52,876 nt of DNA from an uncultured Roseburia sp. (lineage in GTDB: Bacteria; Bacillota; Clostridia; Lachnospirales; Lachnospiraceae), in the NCBI GenBank assembly GCA_910584215.1, contig CAJTYI010000007.1:1-52876 (forward strand). Reading direction: 5' to 3'. The translations under genes were made by a program, and so were the position numbers. Of this stretch, positions 24,504 through 33,532 are shown one piece after another; positions within the stretch are counted from its first letter, which is position 1; each line of letters opens with the position of its first letter. Below the pieces are notes generated by a model. The model did no database searches, was not told the origin of the DNA, and worked only from the letters and a program-made list of their open reading frames with translations.

Positions 24504-25349
24504 TTATTTTATTGCCCTGCCGTCGCGGCGTCTTACGATCATCTTGTTGGAAGCCTTATGTTTCTTTCTTGTCTTCAGACCAAGTGCAGGTTTACCCCAA
24601 GGTGTACATGGGCCCGGACGTCCAACCGGAGCACGGCCCTCACCACCTCCGTGTGGATGGTCATTCGGGTTCATAACGGAACCACGGACAGTCGGGCGCA
24701 CACCCATGTGGCGCTTACGGCCCGCTTTACCGATGTTTACAAGATTGTGATCTGCATTTCCGATCACACCGATTGTCGCACGGCAGTTTAACGGAACGAG
24801 ACGCATCTCACCGGAGGGGAGACGAAGCGTCGCATATTTTCCCTCTTTTGCCATCAGCTGTGCGCTCATACCTGCGGAACGAACCATCTGGCCGCCCTTG
24901 CCGGCATACAGCTCAATATTGTGCACCTGCGTACCAACCGGGATATTCTCTAACGGCAGACAGTTGCCCACGCGTACCTCCGCCTGCGGACCACTCATAA
25001 CGGTCATACCGTCCGTAAGCCCCTGCGGTGCAAGGATATACGCTTTTTGGCCGTCCGCGTAGCAGATCAGCGCAATATTCGCCGACCGGTTCGGATCGTA
25101 CTCGATGCCGACCACCTTTGCCGGGATACCGTCTTTGCTGTTTCTCTTAAAATCAATGATTCTGTATTTTCTTCTGTTTCCGCCGCCCTGATGTCTTACC
25201 GTAATCTTGCCCTGGTTGTTACGGCCGGCATTCTTCTTTAAAGAAACGGTCAACGACTTTTCCGGTGTATTTTTGGTGACCTCGGAAAAATCGGAACCAG
25301 TCATATTTCTTCTGGAAGGTGTATATGGGTTATAGGTCTTGATTCCCAT
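24504..25349 (-). CDS. rplB: 50S ribosomal protein L2 (uL2)
   Basis: The 281-residue protein is essential for subunit joining and peptidyl transfer. Signatures are GRNNQGKITVRHQGGGNRRK, YADGQKAYILAPQG, and the C-terminal NPNDHPHGGGEGRAP with the conserved histidine. It is the last gene before the break in the S10 cluster. The gap to rplW upstream is about 190 bp, longer than usual. It contains a short inverted repeat (AGAGTG...CACTCT) and no supported gene. Confidence 0.98.
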   Translation of the reverse strand: MGIKTYNPYTPSRRNMTGSDFSEVTKNTPEKSLTVSLKKNAGRNNQGKITVRHQGGGNRRKYRIIDFKRNSKDGIPAKVVGIEYDPNRSANIALICYADGQKAYILAPQGLTDGMTVMSGPQAEVRVGNCLPLENIPVGTQVHNIELYAGKGGQMVRSAGMSAQLMAKEGKYATLRLPSGEMRLVPLNCRATIGVIGNADHNLVNIGKAGRKRHMGVRPTVRGSVMNPNDHPHGGGEGRAPVGRPGPCTPWGKPALGLKTRKKHKASNKMIVRRRDGRAIK

Positions 25350-25537
25350 TTTGTTTCTCCTTTCAAATGTTTATTATCGCACTTTCCTGTGCATATTTGT
25401 GATGAAGCAGAGTGTTGTGGATGTTTAAAACCGATTGCCAAGCTTGCTTGAACGGCCGGTTTTTAACAGACACATAAGCGTGCAACGCGACCGAGAAAGC
25501 TTTGCTTTCGAGGACACTCTGCGTTTCAGGCGTCATC

Positions 25538-25837
25538 CTATAAACCGGCAAAAATCTCAATGTCCTTGCTGTCCTCAGTCAGCTGGACAATCGCCTTTTT
25601 GGTTCTGGCGGTCTTTCCGACAACCATACCGCGTCTCTTATTTTTGCCTTTGCAGTTCATCGTGTTTACATGGGCAACTTTTACGCCCTCAAACATCTTC
25701 TCAACTGCTTCTTTGATCATAGTCTTGTTTGCCTCCGGGTGAACCAAGAACGTATATTTCTTCTCAGCCATGACATTCATGCTTTTCTCTGTCACTACCG
25801 GTTTGAGGATCACATCATAATACTGAATGTTTGCCAT
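25538..25837 (-). CDS. rplW: 50S ribosomal protein L23 (uL23)
   Basis: The 99-residue protein starts MANIQYYDVILKPVVTEKSM and contains KYTFLVHPEANKTMIKEAVE. It is the docking site for trigger factor and SRP at the tunnel exit. Its start overlaps the rplD stop by one base. Confidence 0.97.
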   Translation of the reverse strand: MANIQYYDVILKPVVTEKSMNVMAEKKYTFLVHPEANKTMIKEAVEKMFEGVKVAHVNTMNCKGKNKRRGMVVGKTARTKKAIVQLTEDSKDIEIFAGL

Positions 25838-26457
25838 TATGCATACACCTCCTCGATGGTCTTTACGGCATCCTTAGTCACAACGACCGTATCATACTTT
25901 AAGATGTCGTATACATTGATCTCGTTTGTCTGGCTTGTCTTGACAGTCGGAATATTGTTCGCAGAGCGGATCACATTCTCGTCCATATCATTTAATACGA
26001 CTAACGCCTTGTCAACCTTTAAATTGTTCATAACCTCGACAAACTTTTTGGTTTTAATCTCGTCAAAACTTAATGCGTCCACGACGATAAATTTGTTCTC
26101 CGCCACTCTCGAGGTCAGTGCAGACTTTAATGCCGCCCTCTTCTCTTTCCTGTTGAGCTTAAAAGAGTAATCTCTTGGCGTCGGAGCAAATACAACGCCG
26201 CCATGCGTCCACTGTGGCGCCCTGGTAGAACCCTGTCTCGCGTGACCGGTTCCCTTCTGTCTCCACGGCTTCCTGCCGCCGCCGCGCACTTCCGAACGCG
26301 TCTTTGCTTTCTGCGTTCCCTGACGTTTGTTCGCCAGCTGCTGCAGAACAGCCATATGCACTAAATGCTCATTTATCTTTACACCGAAGACATCATCGTT
26401 TAATTCTATCGTCTCGACTTCTTTGCCTTCCATATTTAAAACAGCTACTTTAGCCAT
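25837..26457 (-). CDS. rplD: 50S ribosomal protein L4 (uL4)
   Basis: The 206-residue protein has the tunnel-reaching loop RSEVRGGGRKPWRQKGTGHA and RAPQWTHGGVVFAPTPRDYS. In Escherichia coli L4 also represses the S10 operon through the leader RNA; the long leader in front of rpsJ here would allow a similar control (inference). It lies 28 bp after rplC. Confidence 0.97.
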   Translation of the reverse strand: MAKVAVLNMEGKEVETIELNDDVFGVKINEHLVHMAVLQQLANKRQGTQKAKTRSEVRGGGRKPWRQKGTGHARQGSTRAPQWTHGGVVFAPTPRDYSFKLNRKEKRAALKSALTSRVAENKFIVVDALSFDEIKTKKFVEVMNNLKVDKALVVLNDMDENVIRSANNIPTVKTSQTNEINVYDILKYDTVVVTKDAVKTIEEVYA

Positions 26458-26485
26458 TATTCGTTCCTCCTTTCCGAATCAAACA

Positions 26486-27169
26486 CTATTTACCTGCTTT
26501 TACCGTTTCTTTGATGGTAACCAGACATTTCTTGGCACCCGGCACGGAGCCTTTGATTAAAAGCAGATTGTTTTCCGCGTCGACTCTCACAACTTCGAGA
26601 TTCTGTGTCGTAACTTTTACGCTTCCCATATGTCCAGGCATCCCTTTTCCCTTGAACACACGGCTCGGGGAAGAACATGCACCGTTAGAACCCTGATGGC
26701 GATGGAACTTGGAACCGTGAGCCATCGGCCCTCTGTGCTGTCCAAATCTCTTGATCGCACCCTGAAATCCTTTTCCCTTTGAAATCGCAGTCGCGTCGAT
26801 CTTGTCGCCCTCGGCAAAGATGTCCGCCTTGATAACATCGCCGAGCTTGTACTCATCTGCGTTTTCCAGTTTAAACTCTTTCACATAGCGTTTTCCGGAT
26901 ACGCCGGCCTTTTTAAAGTGGCCCATCTCGGCTTTGTTTACGCCATGTCTGTGTTTGATTTCTTTCTTGCCGTTTGCATCTTTGCTGACAATTCTCTCTT
27001 TTTTATCGGCATATGCAACCTGCACTGCGCTGTATCCGTCATTGTCCACTGTTTTGATCTGTGTGACAGCACAAGGACCAGCTTCCAATACAGTAACCGG
27101 CACTAACACGCCGTCTGCGTTGAAGATTTGAGTCATTCCGACTTTTGTTGCTAAAATCGCTTTCTTCAT
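26486..27169 (-). CDS. rplC: 50S ribosomal protein L3 (uL3)
   Basis: The 227-residue protein begins MKKAILATKVGMTQIFNADG and contains GKGFQGAIKRFGQHRGPMAH, then RVFKGKGMPGHMG, the conserved region near the peptidyl transferase centre. ATG 27169 follows AGGAGGTAAAAGA. It is one of two proteins that start 50S assembly. Confidence 0.97.
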   Translation of the reverse strand: MKKAILATKVGMTQIFNADGVLVPVTVLEAGPCAVTQIKTVDNDGYSAVQVAYADKKERIVSKDANGKKEIKHRHGVNKAEMGHFKKAGVSGKRYVKEFKLENADEYKLGDVIKADIFAEGDKIDATAISKGKGFQGAIKRFGQHRGPMAHGSKFHRHQGSNGACSSPSRVFKGKGMPGHMGSVKVTTQNLEVVRVDAENNLLLIKGSVPGAKKCLVTIKETVKAGK

Positions 27170-27315
27170 TCTTTTACCTCCTGTTTTCTCTACAGCGGAA
27201 CGCTTCATACCCGATTAACCGGGGCAGCGGAACCGTTCATCCTAGAAAGTCCATAGAAGCCTTGCTACTATAATAAAACCCTTTAGGATATTCACGAAAT
27301 ACTGTTCAAAACGAA

Positions 27316-27633
27316 TTACTTATTTTTCATTTTGATGTCGATGTACACACCGGCCGGCATCTCCAAACGGGATAAAGCATCTACCGTCTTCTGTGTCGGT
27401 GTCACAATGTCAATCAGTCTCTTATGAGTTCTCTGCTCGAACTGTTCGCGGGAGTCCTTATATTTGTGAGTAGCACGCAAAATGGTAATTACCTCTTTCT
27501 TTGTCGGAAGAGGCACCGGTCCGCTCACCTGTGATCCTGCTTTTTTTGCAGTCTCAACTATCTTCCCGGCTGACTGATCCACTAACTGATGATCGTAAGC
27601 TTTCAATGTGATTCTCATTACTTGACTTGCCAT
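27316..27633 (-). CDS. rpsJ: 30S ribosomal protein S10 (uS10)
   Basis: The 105-residue protein begins MASQVMRITLKAYDHQLVDQ and contains SGPVPLPTKKEVITILRATH. S10 also acts as NusE in transcription antitermination. I chose ATG 27633 by homology; GGAGG lies about 12 bases upstream. The frame that extends to 27720 is leader. It is the first gene of the cluster, about 270 nt downstream of the mapped promoter. Confidence 0.97.
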   Translation of the reverse strand: MASQVMRITLKAYDHQLVDQSAGKIVETAKKAGSQVSGPVPLPTKKEVITILRATHKYKDSREQFEQRTHKRLIDIVTPTQKTVDALSRLEMPAGVYIDIKMKNK

Positions 27634-27905
27634 AAAAAAAGCCGCCTCCTTTTCGCACGATTCTTGCGATAGCATCCTCTGTGGTCTATCGCCTTTGTAC
27701 GACAAGTGGTGACTGCACACTTCCCCGCGCCATGATCAGTCTTGTCCGGGCATTTTACCCGGCACGCAATCCGCACGGTTGTTTCTACTCTGTAGATGTT
27801 ATGGTACAGTGACTTGTCGCCAGTTTCCTAACTTGACATTCGCTCCACGGAAAACCTGCCCGCTGGGCAGCAACCTCACGCTTCTACGCTATCAATGTCA
27901 CAGCA
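27634..27905 (-). promoter_or_regulatory. Long structured 5' leader of the S10 cluster
   Basis: About 270 nt lie between the predicted start site and rpsJ. The leader has several GC-rich local hairpins, such as CTGCCC-AGC-GGGCAG near 27866-27880 and CCGGGTAAAATGCCCGG near 27737-27753. A leader this long with local structure is typical of ribosomal protein autoregulation. I cannot match it by eye to a named leader family. Confidence 0.5.
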
Positions 27906-27911
27906 CTGGCT

Positions 27912-27940
27912 ATTATAAATGAGTTTTCCATAAAATGCAA
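27912..27940 (-). promoter_or_regulatory. Promoter of the S10 ribosomal cluster
   Basis: On the minus strand TTGCAT (27940-27935) and TATAAT (27917-27912) are spaced by exactly 17 bp, in a strongly AT-rich stretch. It faces away from the trkA promoter about 50 bp further on, giving a divergent promoter region. Confidence 0.85.
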
Positions 27941-27988
27941 GGATTTTTTTAAGATTTATAAAAAATTTTGTCCTCTTGCGCAGAACAG

Positions 27989-28017
27989 TTTACTTTTTAC
28001 ACTTTTCATTATATAGT
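27989..28017 (+). promoter_or_regulatory. Promoter of trkA-trkH
   Basis: TTTACT (27989-27994) and TATAGT (28012-28017) are 17 bp apart and end about 40 bp before the trkA start. Confidence 0.6.
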
Positions 28018-28058
28018 ATTGATGATAGAAAACAGAAGAAAGGCATGGTCGTATCACT

Positions 28059-29417
28059 ATGGACATTATTATCGTAGGCTGTGGAAAAGTAGGCTATACT
28101 CTCGCCGAGCAGCTTGGCAGCGAGTCTCACAATATTACAGTCATTGATGAAAATGCAGAAAAAGTAGAACGCATTACAGACGAAATGGATGCTATGGGCA
28201 TCATCGGCAACGGCATCAGCCATCAGGTCCTGCTCGATGCCGGCATCAAGACCGCACACCTGCTCATTGCCGTCACCGGCGACGACGAGAAGAATCTTCT
28301 GTGCTGTGTGATCGCCAAAAAAACCGGGCGCTGTCAGACCATCGCCCGCATCCGCAATCCAATCTATATCAGCGAAGTCGATTTCTTAAAGAAGGAATTT
28401 GGCCTCGCCATGATCATAAATCCGGAGCTGACGGCCGCTCGCGAGATCGAGCGCATCTTTCAGTTTCCCTCCGCAATCCGTGTGGATTCTTTTGCAAAGG
28501 GCCATGTGGAATTGCTTCATTTTCGAGTACTCTCCGGCTCGCCGCTGATTCAGTTAAAGCTATCCAAACTGCCGCAGACGCTGCACACCAACGTGCTGGT
28601 CTGCACGGTAATCCGCGGAGACCAGGTCATTATCCCCAACGGTGACTTTGAATTTGAAGAAAACGACGTCGTCTCCATCACCGCCACCAGGCGCAATTCA
28701 CTTGAATTTTTCAGCAAGATCGGCGTCATGAAAACAAGAGTAAAAAATGCCATCTTAGCCGGCGGAGGCAAAATATCGTATTACCTGGCCAAACGCCTTT
28801 TAGACTCCGGCATTAAAGTCACCATCATCGAAGTCAAGCGGGAGCGCTGCGAAGTGTTAAGCGAACTATTGCCGAGCGCCACCATCATCTATGGCGACGC
28901 CACCGACCAGACGCTTCTCATGCAGCAAGGTCTTGCCAACGCGCAGGGTTTTGCCGCGCTGACCGGCGTGGACGAAGAGAATATCCTGCTCTCCCTCTAC
29001 TCCAACGAGGTTTCCAATGCCAGAACAGTGACAAAAATCAACCGTATCAGTTTTAACAACGTCATCGACAAACTAAACCTTGGAAGTATCATATATCCGC
29101 GTGTCATTACCTCGGACTATATCGTAAAACATGTGCGTTCCACGAGCTATTCCCAAAACAGCAATGTGGAAACGCTCTATAAACTGGCGGGCGGCAAGGC
29201 GGAGGCTCTTGAGTTTACCATCAAATCCGAAGCAGATTTTACCAACATCCCCCTGCAGGATCTGAGTCTTAGAAAAAATACACTGATCTGCTGTATTTAC
29301 CGCCGCGGGAAGATCATTATCCCCAGCGGTTCCGACCGTATTATGCCGGGTGATTCCGTCGTCGTTGTCCTCTCCGGCTATCGGATCTCCAATATCACAG
29401 AGATTTTGGAGACTTAG
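28059..29417 (+). CDS. trkA: Trk potassium uptake regulator TrkA, two RCK modules
   Basis: The 452-residue cytoplasmic protein has two Rossmann NAD-binding domains, each followed by a TrkA-C (RCK-C) domain. The first starts MDIIIVGCGKVGYTLAEQL (residues 1-140) and the second NAILAGGGKISYYLAKRLL (about residue 229 on). Acidic residues close the first strand-turn-helix pair (VIDENAEK). It gates the TrkH channel in response to nucleotides. GAAAGGC lies about 15 bases upstream of ATG 28059, a little far. trkH follows after about 100 bp, with a 12-bp stem-loop in between. Confidence 0.95.
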   Translation: MDIIIVGCGKVGYTLAEQLGSESHNITVIDENAEKVERITDEMDAMGIIGNGISHQVLLDAGIKTAHLLIAVTGDDEKNLLCCVIAKKTGRCQTIARIRNPIYISEVDFLKKEFGLAMIINPELTAAREIERIFQFPSAIRVDSFAKGHVELLHFRVLSGSPLIQLKLSKLPQTLHTNVLVCTVIRGDQVIIPNGDFEFEENDVVSITATRRNSLEFFSKIGVMKTRVKNAILAGGGKISYYLAKRLLDSGIKVTIIEVKRERCEVLSELLPSATIIYGDATDQTLLMQQGLANAQGFAALTGVDEENILLSLYSNEVSNARTVTKINRISFNNVIDKLNLGSIIYPRVITSDYIVKHVRSTSYSQNSNVETLYKLAGGKAEALEFTIKSEADFTNIPLQDLSLRKNTLICCIYRRGKIIIPSGSDRIMPGDSVVVVLSGYRISNITEILET

Positions 29418-29421
29418 CAAA

Positions 29422-29450
29422 GAGTAAAAGATTTTTCCAATCTTTTACTC
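29422..29450 (+). other. Intercistronic hairpin between trkA and trkH
   Basis: GAGTAAAAGATT pairs perfectly with AATCTTTTACTC around a five-base loop. No T run follows, so it is unlikely to stop transcription fully. It may stabilise or balance trkA and trkH message (inference). The same AATCTTTTACTC string occurs in the 70-bp repeats near 1783-1795 and 1853-1865. Confidence 0.5.
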
Positions 29451-29519
29451 CCAAGTCTGTGCCTGCGCAGCATCCACAAACTTGAAATGCGCGAAAACAG
29501 CGCAGAAATGAGGAAAATT

Positions 29520-30962
29520 ATGAATTATCGGATCGTACTGTATATTCTTGGATATGTGTTAAAATTTGAGAGCATTTTTTTACTGCTGCCGGCACTGGTA
29601 GACCTGCTTTTTTACTCTGAAGATGCCGCCGTGCCCTATTTCTTTTGCGCCGCGCTCTGCCTGATCTGCGGCCTGCTGCTGGGCGTCCGCAAACCCAGAA
29701 ACAAATCGCTTTATGCCCGGGAGGGATTTGCGACCGTGGCGCTTAGCTGGCTTGTCATGAGTATCTTTGGGGCGCTGCCCTTCGTGCTGACAGGGGATAT
29801 CCCGTCTTATGTCGATGCACTTTTCGAGACCATCTCCGGCTTTACCACCACGGGGGCCAGCATCCTGACAGAAGTAGAACCGCTGACGCACGCCAGCCTG
29901 TTCTGGCGCAGCTTTACTCACTGGATTGGCGGTATGGGCGTGTTTGTATTTATCATGGCCATCCTGCCCATGATGGGCGGCTCGAACATGAATCTGATGC
30001 GCGCGGAGAGCCCCGGCCCCTCCGTCACCAAGCTTGTGCCGCATGTAAAGGACACCGCAAAAATTTTATACGGCATCTATCTCGCCATGACCGTTTTGGA
30101 AGTCATTCTGCTGATCGCCTTTGGTATGCCGGCGTTCGACGCGTTCACCTCCACATTCGGCACGGTGGGCACCGGCGGTTTCGGCATCAAAAATGACAGT
30201 TTTGCCAGCTACACGCCCGCTCTGCAAAACATCGTCACGATCTTTATGATCTTAAGCGGCATCAACTACTCCGCCTATTTTTTGCTTCTCTCCAAAAAGT
30301 TCCGCGAAGCATTTAAAATAGAAGAAATCCGCTGGTATCTGTTGATTATTTTAGGCTCAGCGGGCATCATCGCCTTTAATATCCGCCACCTTTACCCGAC
30401 GCTCGAGGAGACCCTGCGCCACTCTTTCTTTCAGGTCGGCTCCATCATCACGACCACAGGATTTGCGACGGCGAACTTTGATCTTTGGCCGGAATTATCC
30501 AAATGCATTCTGGTCCTCCTTATGTTCCTGGGCGCCTGCGCCGGCAGCACCGGAGGCGGAATGAAAGTATCCCGTGTCGTACTTTTGTGCAAAACGATCA
30601 AAAAGGAACTCTCGCTTTCCATCCATCCGCGGGAGGTGCGCAAAGTGCGCATGGACGGACATGTCATCGGCCACGAAATCCTGCGCTCCACCAACGTATT
30701 CCTTGTCATCTATTTTTTGCTGCTTTTATTCTCCACCCTGCTCGTGAGCGTGGACAACTTTAACTTTACGACAAACTTTACGGCGGTAGCCGCAACACTC
30801 AACAATATCGGCCCCGGCTTAGACGCGGTCGGGCCAAGCTGTAACTTCTCCATTTTCAGCACATTCTCGAAGTTTGTGCTGATGTTCGACATGCTTGCGG
30901 GGCGTCTTGAATTGTTCCCTATTCTGGTAATGCTGATGCCGTCGACCTGGAGAAGAAGATAA
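29520..30962 (+). CDS. trkH: Trk potassium uptake protein TrkH
   Basis: The 480-residue integral membrane protein has the fourfold pore-loop repeats of the Trk/Ktr family. Filter-like segments include GFTTTGASIL, GTVGTGGFGI and TTTGFATANFD, and the NNIGPGLDAVGP loop near the end. It forms the potassium-conducting subunit with TrkA. I chose ATG 29520 (MNYRIVLYILGY), which has GAGGAAAATT upstream; a frame starting at 29487 adds 11 hydrophilic residues without a better site. The end MPSTWRRR is typical for the family. Confidence 0.93.
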   Translation: MNYRIVLYILGYVLKFESIFLLLPALVDLLFYSEDAAVPYFFCAALCLICGLLLGVRKPRNKSLYAREGFATVALSWLVMSIFGALPFVLTGDIPSYVDALFETISGFTTTGASILTEVEPLTHASLFWRSFTHWIGGMGVFVFIMAILPMMGGSNMNLMRAESPGPSVTKLVPHVKDTAKILYGIYLAMTVLEVILLIAFGMPAFDAFTSTFGTVGTGGFGIKNDSFASYTPALQNIVTIFMILSGINYSAYFLLLSKKFREAFKIEEIRWYLLIILGSAGIIAFNIRHLYPTLEETLRHSFFQVGSIITTTGFATANFDLWPELSKCILVLLMFLGACAGSTGGGMKVSRVVLLCKTIKKELSLSIHPREVRKVRMDGHVIGHEILRSTNVFLVIYFLLLLFSTLLVSVDNFNFTTNFTAVAATLNNIGPGLDAVGPSCNFSIFSTFSKFVLMFDMLAGRLELFPILVMLMPSTWRRR

Positions 30963-31098
30963 GATTGCCATAGCGTTCTATCCCTGTTAAAGAGCTGCTC
31001 CGAGGGGACGCTCTGGAATTACCGCCCACCAAAGCGTAGATACGGCGTCCGCCGGGTGGTAGATTCTCATGTGCCGCTTGCTTTTGCCCTGTGGAAAA
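30963..31098. other. Gene-free stretch after trkH
   Basis: About 135 bp lie between trkH and the palindrome. CCACC (about 31025) and GGTGG (about 31057) can pair to enclose a GC-rich hairpin. No T-rich terminator is evident. It may be the outer part of the repeat that continues as the 384-bp palindrome, since TGCTTTTGCCCTGTGGAAAAATGCCAG is partly echoed near 49415-49445. Confidence 0.4.
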
Positions 31099-31482
31099 AT
31101 GCCAGGGATTCTAGCGCGTGCCTTGGGGGCATCGGTTTTTGCGTCTTTTCAGTGTTTGACACCCGCGTATTGTCTGTTCGTCCGGTAAAGACAGAACTCT
31201 GTTGCCGCCGTCTAGTTCCCCTAAATGCCCTGCTTCACAAAGCCGCTATTGACACGCCGTCGGCAAAACTCGCTTCATACACAGTGAGGAACGGACGTGT
31301 ACCTCGCTTCAAACAATGCCTCGGCGTGTCCGTATTGTTCAGCAGGACATTAAGGGGAACACGAAGCCGACATAAGCAGTTCTGTCTTTATCCGGGCGAA
31401 GCTGACAAAAGCGGGCGTCAATACCTTGAAAAGACGTAAATCATAGCTGGATGCCCCAAGGCACGCGCTAATATCCCGGCAT
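31099..31482. repeat. 384-bp imperfect palindrome (foldback element or structured RNA)
   Basis: Two homologous arms of about 190 bp face each other around a centre near 31290 (TACAC...GTGTA at 31278-31301). The outermost part reads ATGCCAGGGATTCTAGCGCG on the left and its partner CGCGCTAATATCCCGGCAT on the right. Inner matches include TAAAGACAGAACT with AGTTCTGTCTTTA and AGTTCCCCT with AGGGGAAC. By eye the arms are about three-quarters identical. A 127-codon frame (31056-31439) runs through it but lacks a ribosome site and protein features, so I do not call a gene. No transposase gene is nearby. Confidence 0.8.
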
Positions 31483-31585
31483 TAAGACAATAATGCTTTG
31501 CATGTTTTGTCTTGAATTATGGCATCCGATCAATCTGGCTAACAATAAAGTGCAGTGTAAATATAAATTCACAAGGAGGTTTTTT

Positions 31586-32449
31586 ATGTGGATCGCAGAT
31601 AATTGGAAAGATTATGAAGTGATAGACTGTTCCAGCGGTGAGAAGTTAGAGCGCTGGGGCGATTATATATTGGTGCGCCCGGATCCCCAGGTCATCTGGC
31701 ACACACCCAAAGAAGCGCAGGGCTGGCGCAAGAAAAACGGCCATTATCACAGAAGCGCCAAGGGCGGCGGCGAGTGGGAGTTTTTCGACCTGCCAGAGCA
31801 GTGGTCCATCGCCTACCAGCCACTGGGACTGACTTTCCATCTGAAACCGTTTAGCTTTAAGCACACCGGTCTCTTCCCGGAGCAAGCCGCAAACTGGGAC
31901 TGGATGTCCCAAAAAATCCGCGGGGCAGGGCGTCCAATCAAAGTTTTAAACTTATTTGCCTACACCGGGGGCGCCACCTTAGCCGCAGCGTCTGCGGGCG
32001 CCTCCGTGACGCATGTCGACGCTTCCAAAGGCATGGTGTCCTGGGCCAAAGAAAACGCCGTCTCCTCCGGGTTGGGCGATGCCCCCATCCGCTGGCTGGT
32101 AGACGACTGTGTAAAATTTGTCGAGCGGGAAATCCGCCGCGGCAATCATTATGATGCGATAATTATGGACCCTCCCTCCTACGGCAGAGGTCCCAAAGGA
32201 GAAATCTGGAAAATCGAGGATGCCATCTTTCCTCTTTTGCAGCTCTGTGCACAGATTCTGACACCGCAGCCGCTGTTTTTCCTTATCAACTCCTACACAA
32301 CCGGCCTGCAGCCGGCCGTTCTTTGCTATATGCTGCACACAATACTAAGATCATACAACGGCAAAATTACTGCCAATGAAATTGGCCTGCCAGTGTCCGC
32401 CAACGGGCTTGTGCTGCCCTGCGGAGCCAGCGGGCGTTTTGAGCTGTAA
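31586..32449 (+). CDS. Class I SAM-dependent RNA methyltransferase, RlmI/RlmK-like
   Basis: The 287-residue protein has an N-terminal cap region (WIADNWKDYEVIDCSSGEKL) and a Rossmann methyltransferase domain. Motif I is VLNLFAYTGGATLAAASAGA, followed by VTHVDASKGMVSWAKEN and the catalytic-loop DPPSYGRGPKGEIWK. These features are those of cytosine-5 or guanine-N2 rRNA methyltransferases of the RlmI/RlmK type. ATG 31586 has a perfect AAGGAGG seven bases upstream; the frame reaching back to 31493 is not needed. It converges with the corA remnant, 12 bp apart. The exact target is not known. Confidence 0.85.
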   Translation: MWIADNWKDYEVIDCSSGEKLERWGDYILVRPDPQVIWHTPKEAQGWRKKNGHYHRSAKGGGEWEFFDLPEQWSIAYQPLGLTFHLKPFSFKHTGLFPEQAANWDWMSQKIRGAGRPIKVLNLFAYTGGATLAAASAGASVTHVDASKGMVSWAKENAVSSGLGDAPIRWLVDDCVKFVEREIRRGNHYDAIIMDPPSYGRGPKGEIWKIEDAIFPLLQLCAQILTPQPLFFLINSYTTGLQPAVLCYMLHTILRSYNGKITANEIGLPVSANGLVLPCGASGRFEL

Positions 32450-32461
32450 ATGGCACGCGCC

Positions 32462-33402
32462 TCACAACATCTTCTTTTTTCGCAGAATCACCAGCGCGAC
32501 GACGCAGATCAAAAACGTCAAGCCGCAGATAATCAAAAACCCATACGGCATATTGGCAAACGGCATCCCCTTTTCATTGACATTCATGCCGTAAATACCA
32601 GAGATAACCGTGGGAACCGCCATCACAACCGTAATCGAGGTCAGATATTTCATGACATTATTGAGTTTGTTGTCCAAAACCGAGGACATCAGCTCTCTCG
32701 TACCGTTGATAATGTCGCGGTAGATCGTCGTCATCTCGACGGCCTGCTGATTTTCCACGATCACGTCGTCCAAAAGCTCCTTGTCCTCTGGTACTGCTCG
32801 AGACGCTTATAGCGGGTCAGACGGTCAAGCACCACACTGTTGGCTCGCAGGGATGTGGCAAAATAGACGAGCGTTGACTCCAATTCGTGCAGCTCGATCA
32901 GGTCCGCATCTTCCGTATCATTGCCGATATGCTCCTCAATCTCGGTGCGCTTCTTGTCAATGCTCCGCAGATTCGCCTGATACGTAGCCGCTGTGCGGAA
33001 CAAGATCTGATAAACAAAACGGAGACGTTTCTTTGTGCTGAACTCTTTGACACGGTTGGCGACAAAATTTTTTAATACCGGCGTGTTCTCCGTGCAGACC
33101 GTAACAATCACATCCTGCGTCAGGATAATGCCAAGCGGTATCGTCGTATAAGTTTCTTTATCGTGGCGAATCTCCACGGTCGGGATATCGACGAGAATCA
33201 GCGTATATCCGTCCTGCAATTCAATACGCGAGCTCTCTTCCACATCGAGCGCCGCCTGAATGTCCTCAACGTCCACATTCAAATCCTCGGCAATCATCAA
33301 ACATTCCGCTGCTGTCGGCGCAATCATCTGCACCCAAACGCCATCATCCAATTTTTCTTCATCATGAATACGCTGATCATCCGTTCTGAAATATTTAATC
33401 AT
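32462..33402 (-). pseudogene. corA: corA-like magnesium transporter with a frameshift
   Basis: Two overlapping frames together make one CorA-family protein. The first (33402-32761) covers the large cytoplasmic domain up to RYKRLEQYQRTRSFWTT. The second (to 32462) continues with LLDDVIVENQQAVEMTTIYR, both C-terminal membrane helices and the signature YGMNV. Inserting one base near 32790 (after the TAC of EQY) restores a single reading frame with EDKELLDDV. The gene therefore carries a single-base deletion, real or a sequencing error. If real, the product lacks its pore and is non-functional. CorA forms pentameric Mg2+/Co2+ channels. Confidence 0.85.
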
Positions 33403-33532
33403 GGCGCTCGCTTTCCTTTCTCTTGACGCTGTTTGCTGTAATATAAAAATAGCTTACCACATTTTTCACAAAAGTACTATGCAAAATTTGTAAAAAATGT
33501 GACAAGCCTATCTTTTTACTCCAGCCCATCCG

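Noticed and set aside
25363..25560. Open frame of 65 codons between rplW and rplB
   Set aside because: It overlaps the rplW end, has a leader-like composition and no recognisable domain.
31056..31439. Open frame of 127 codons after trkH
   Set aside because: It runs through both arms of the palindrome, lacks a ribosome binding site and shows no protein-like pattern.
30963..31585. tmRNA, RNase P RNA or 6S RNA
   Set aside because: Considered because of strong structure in a gene-free region, but none of the conserved sequence blocks of these RNAs was found.
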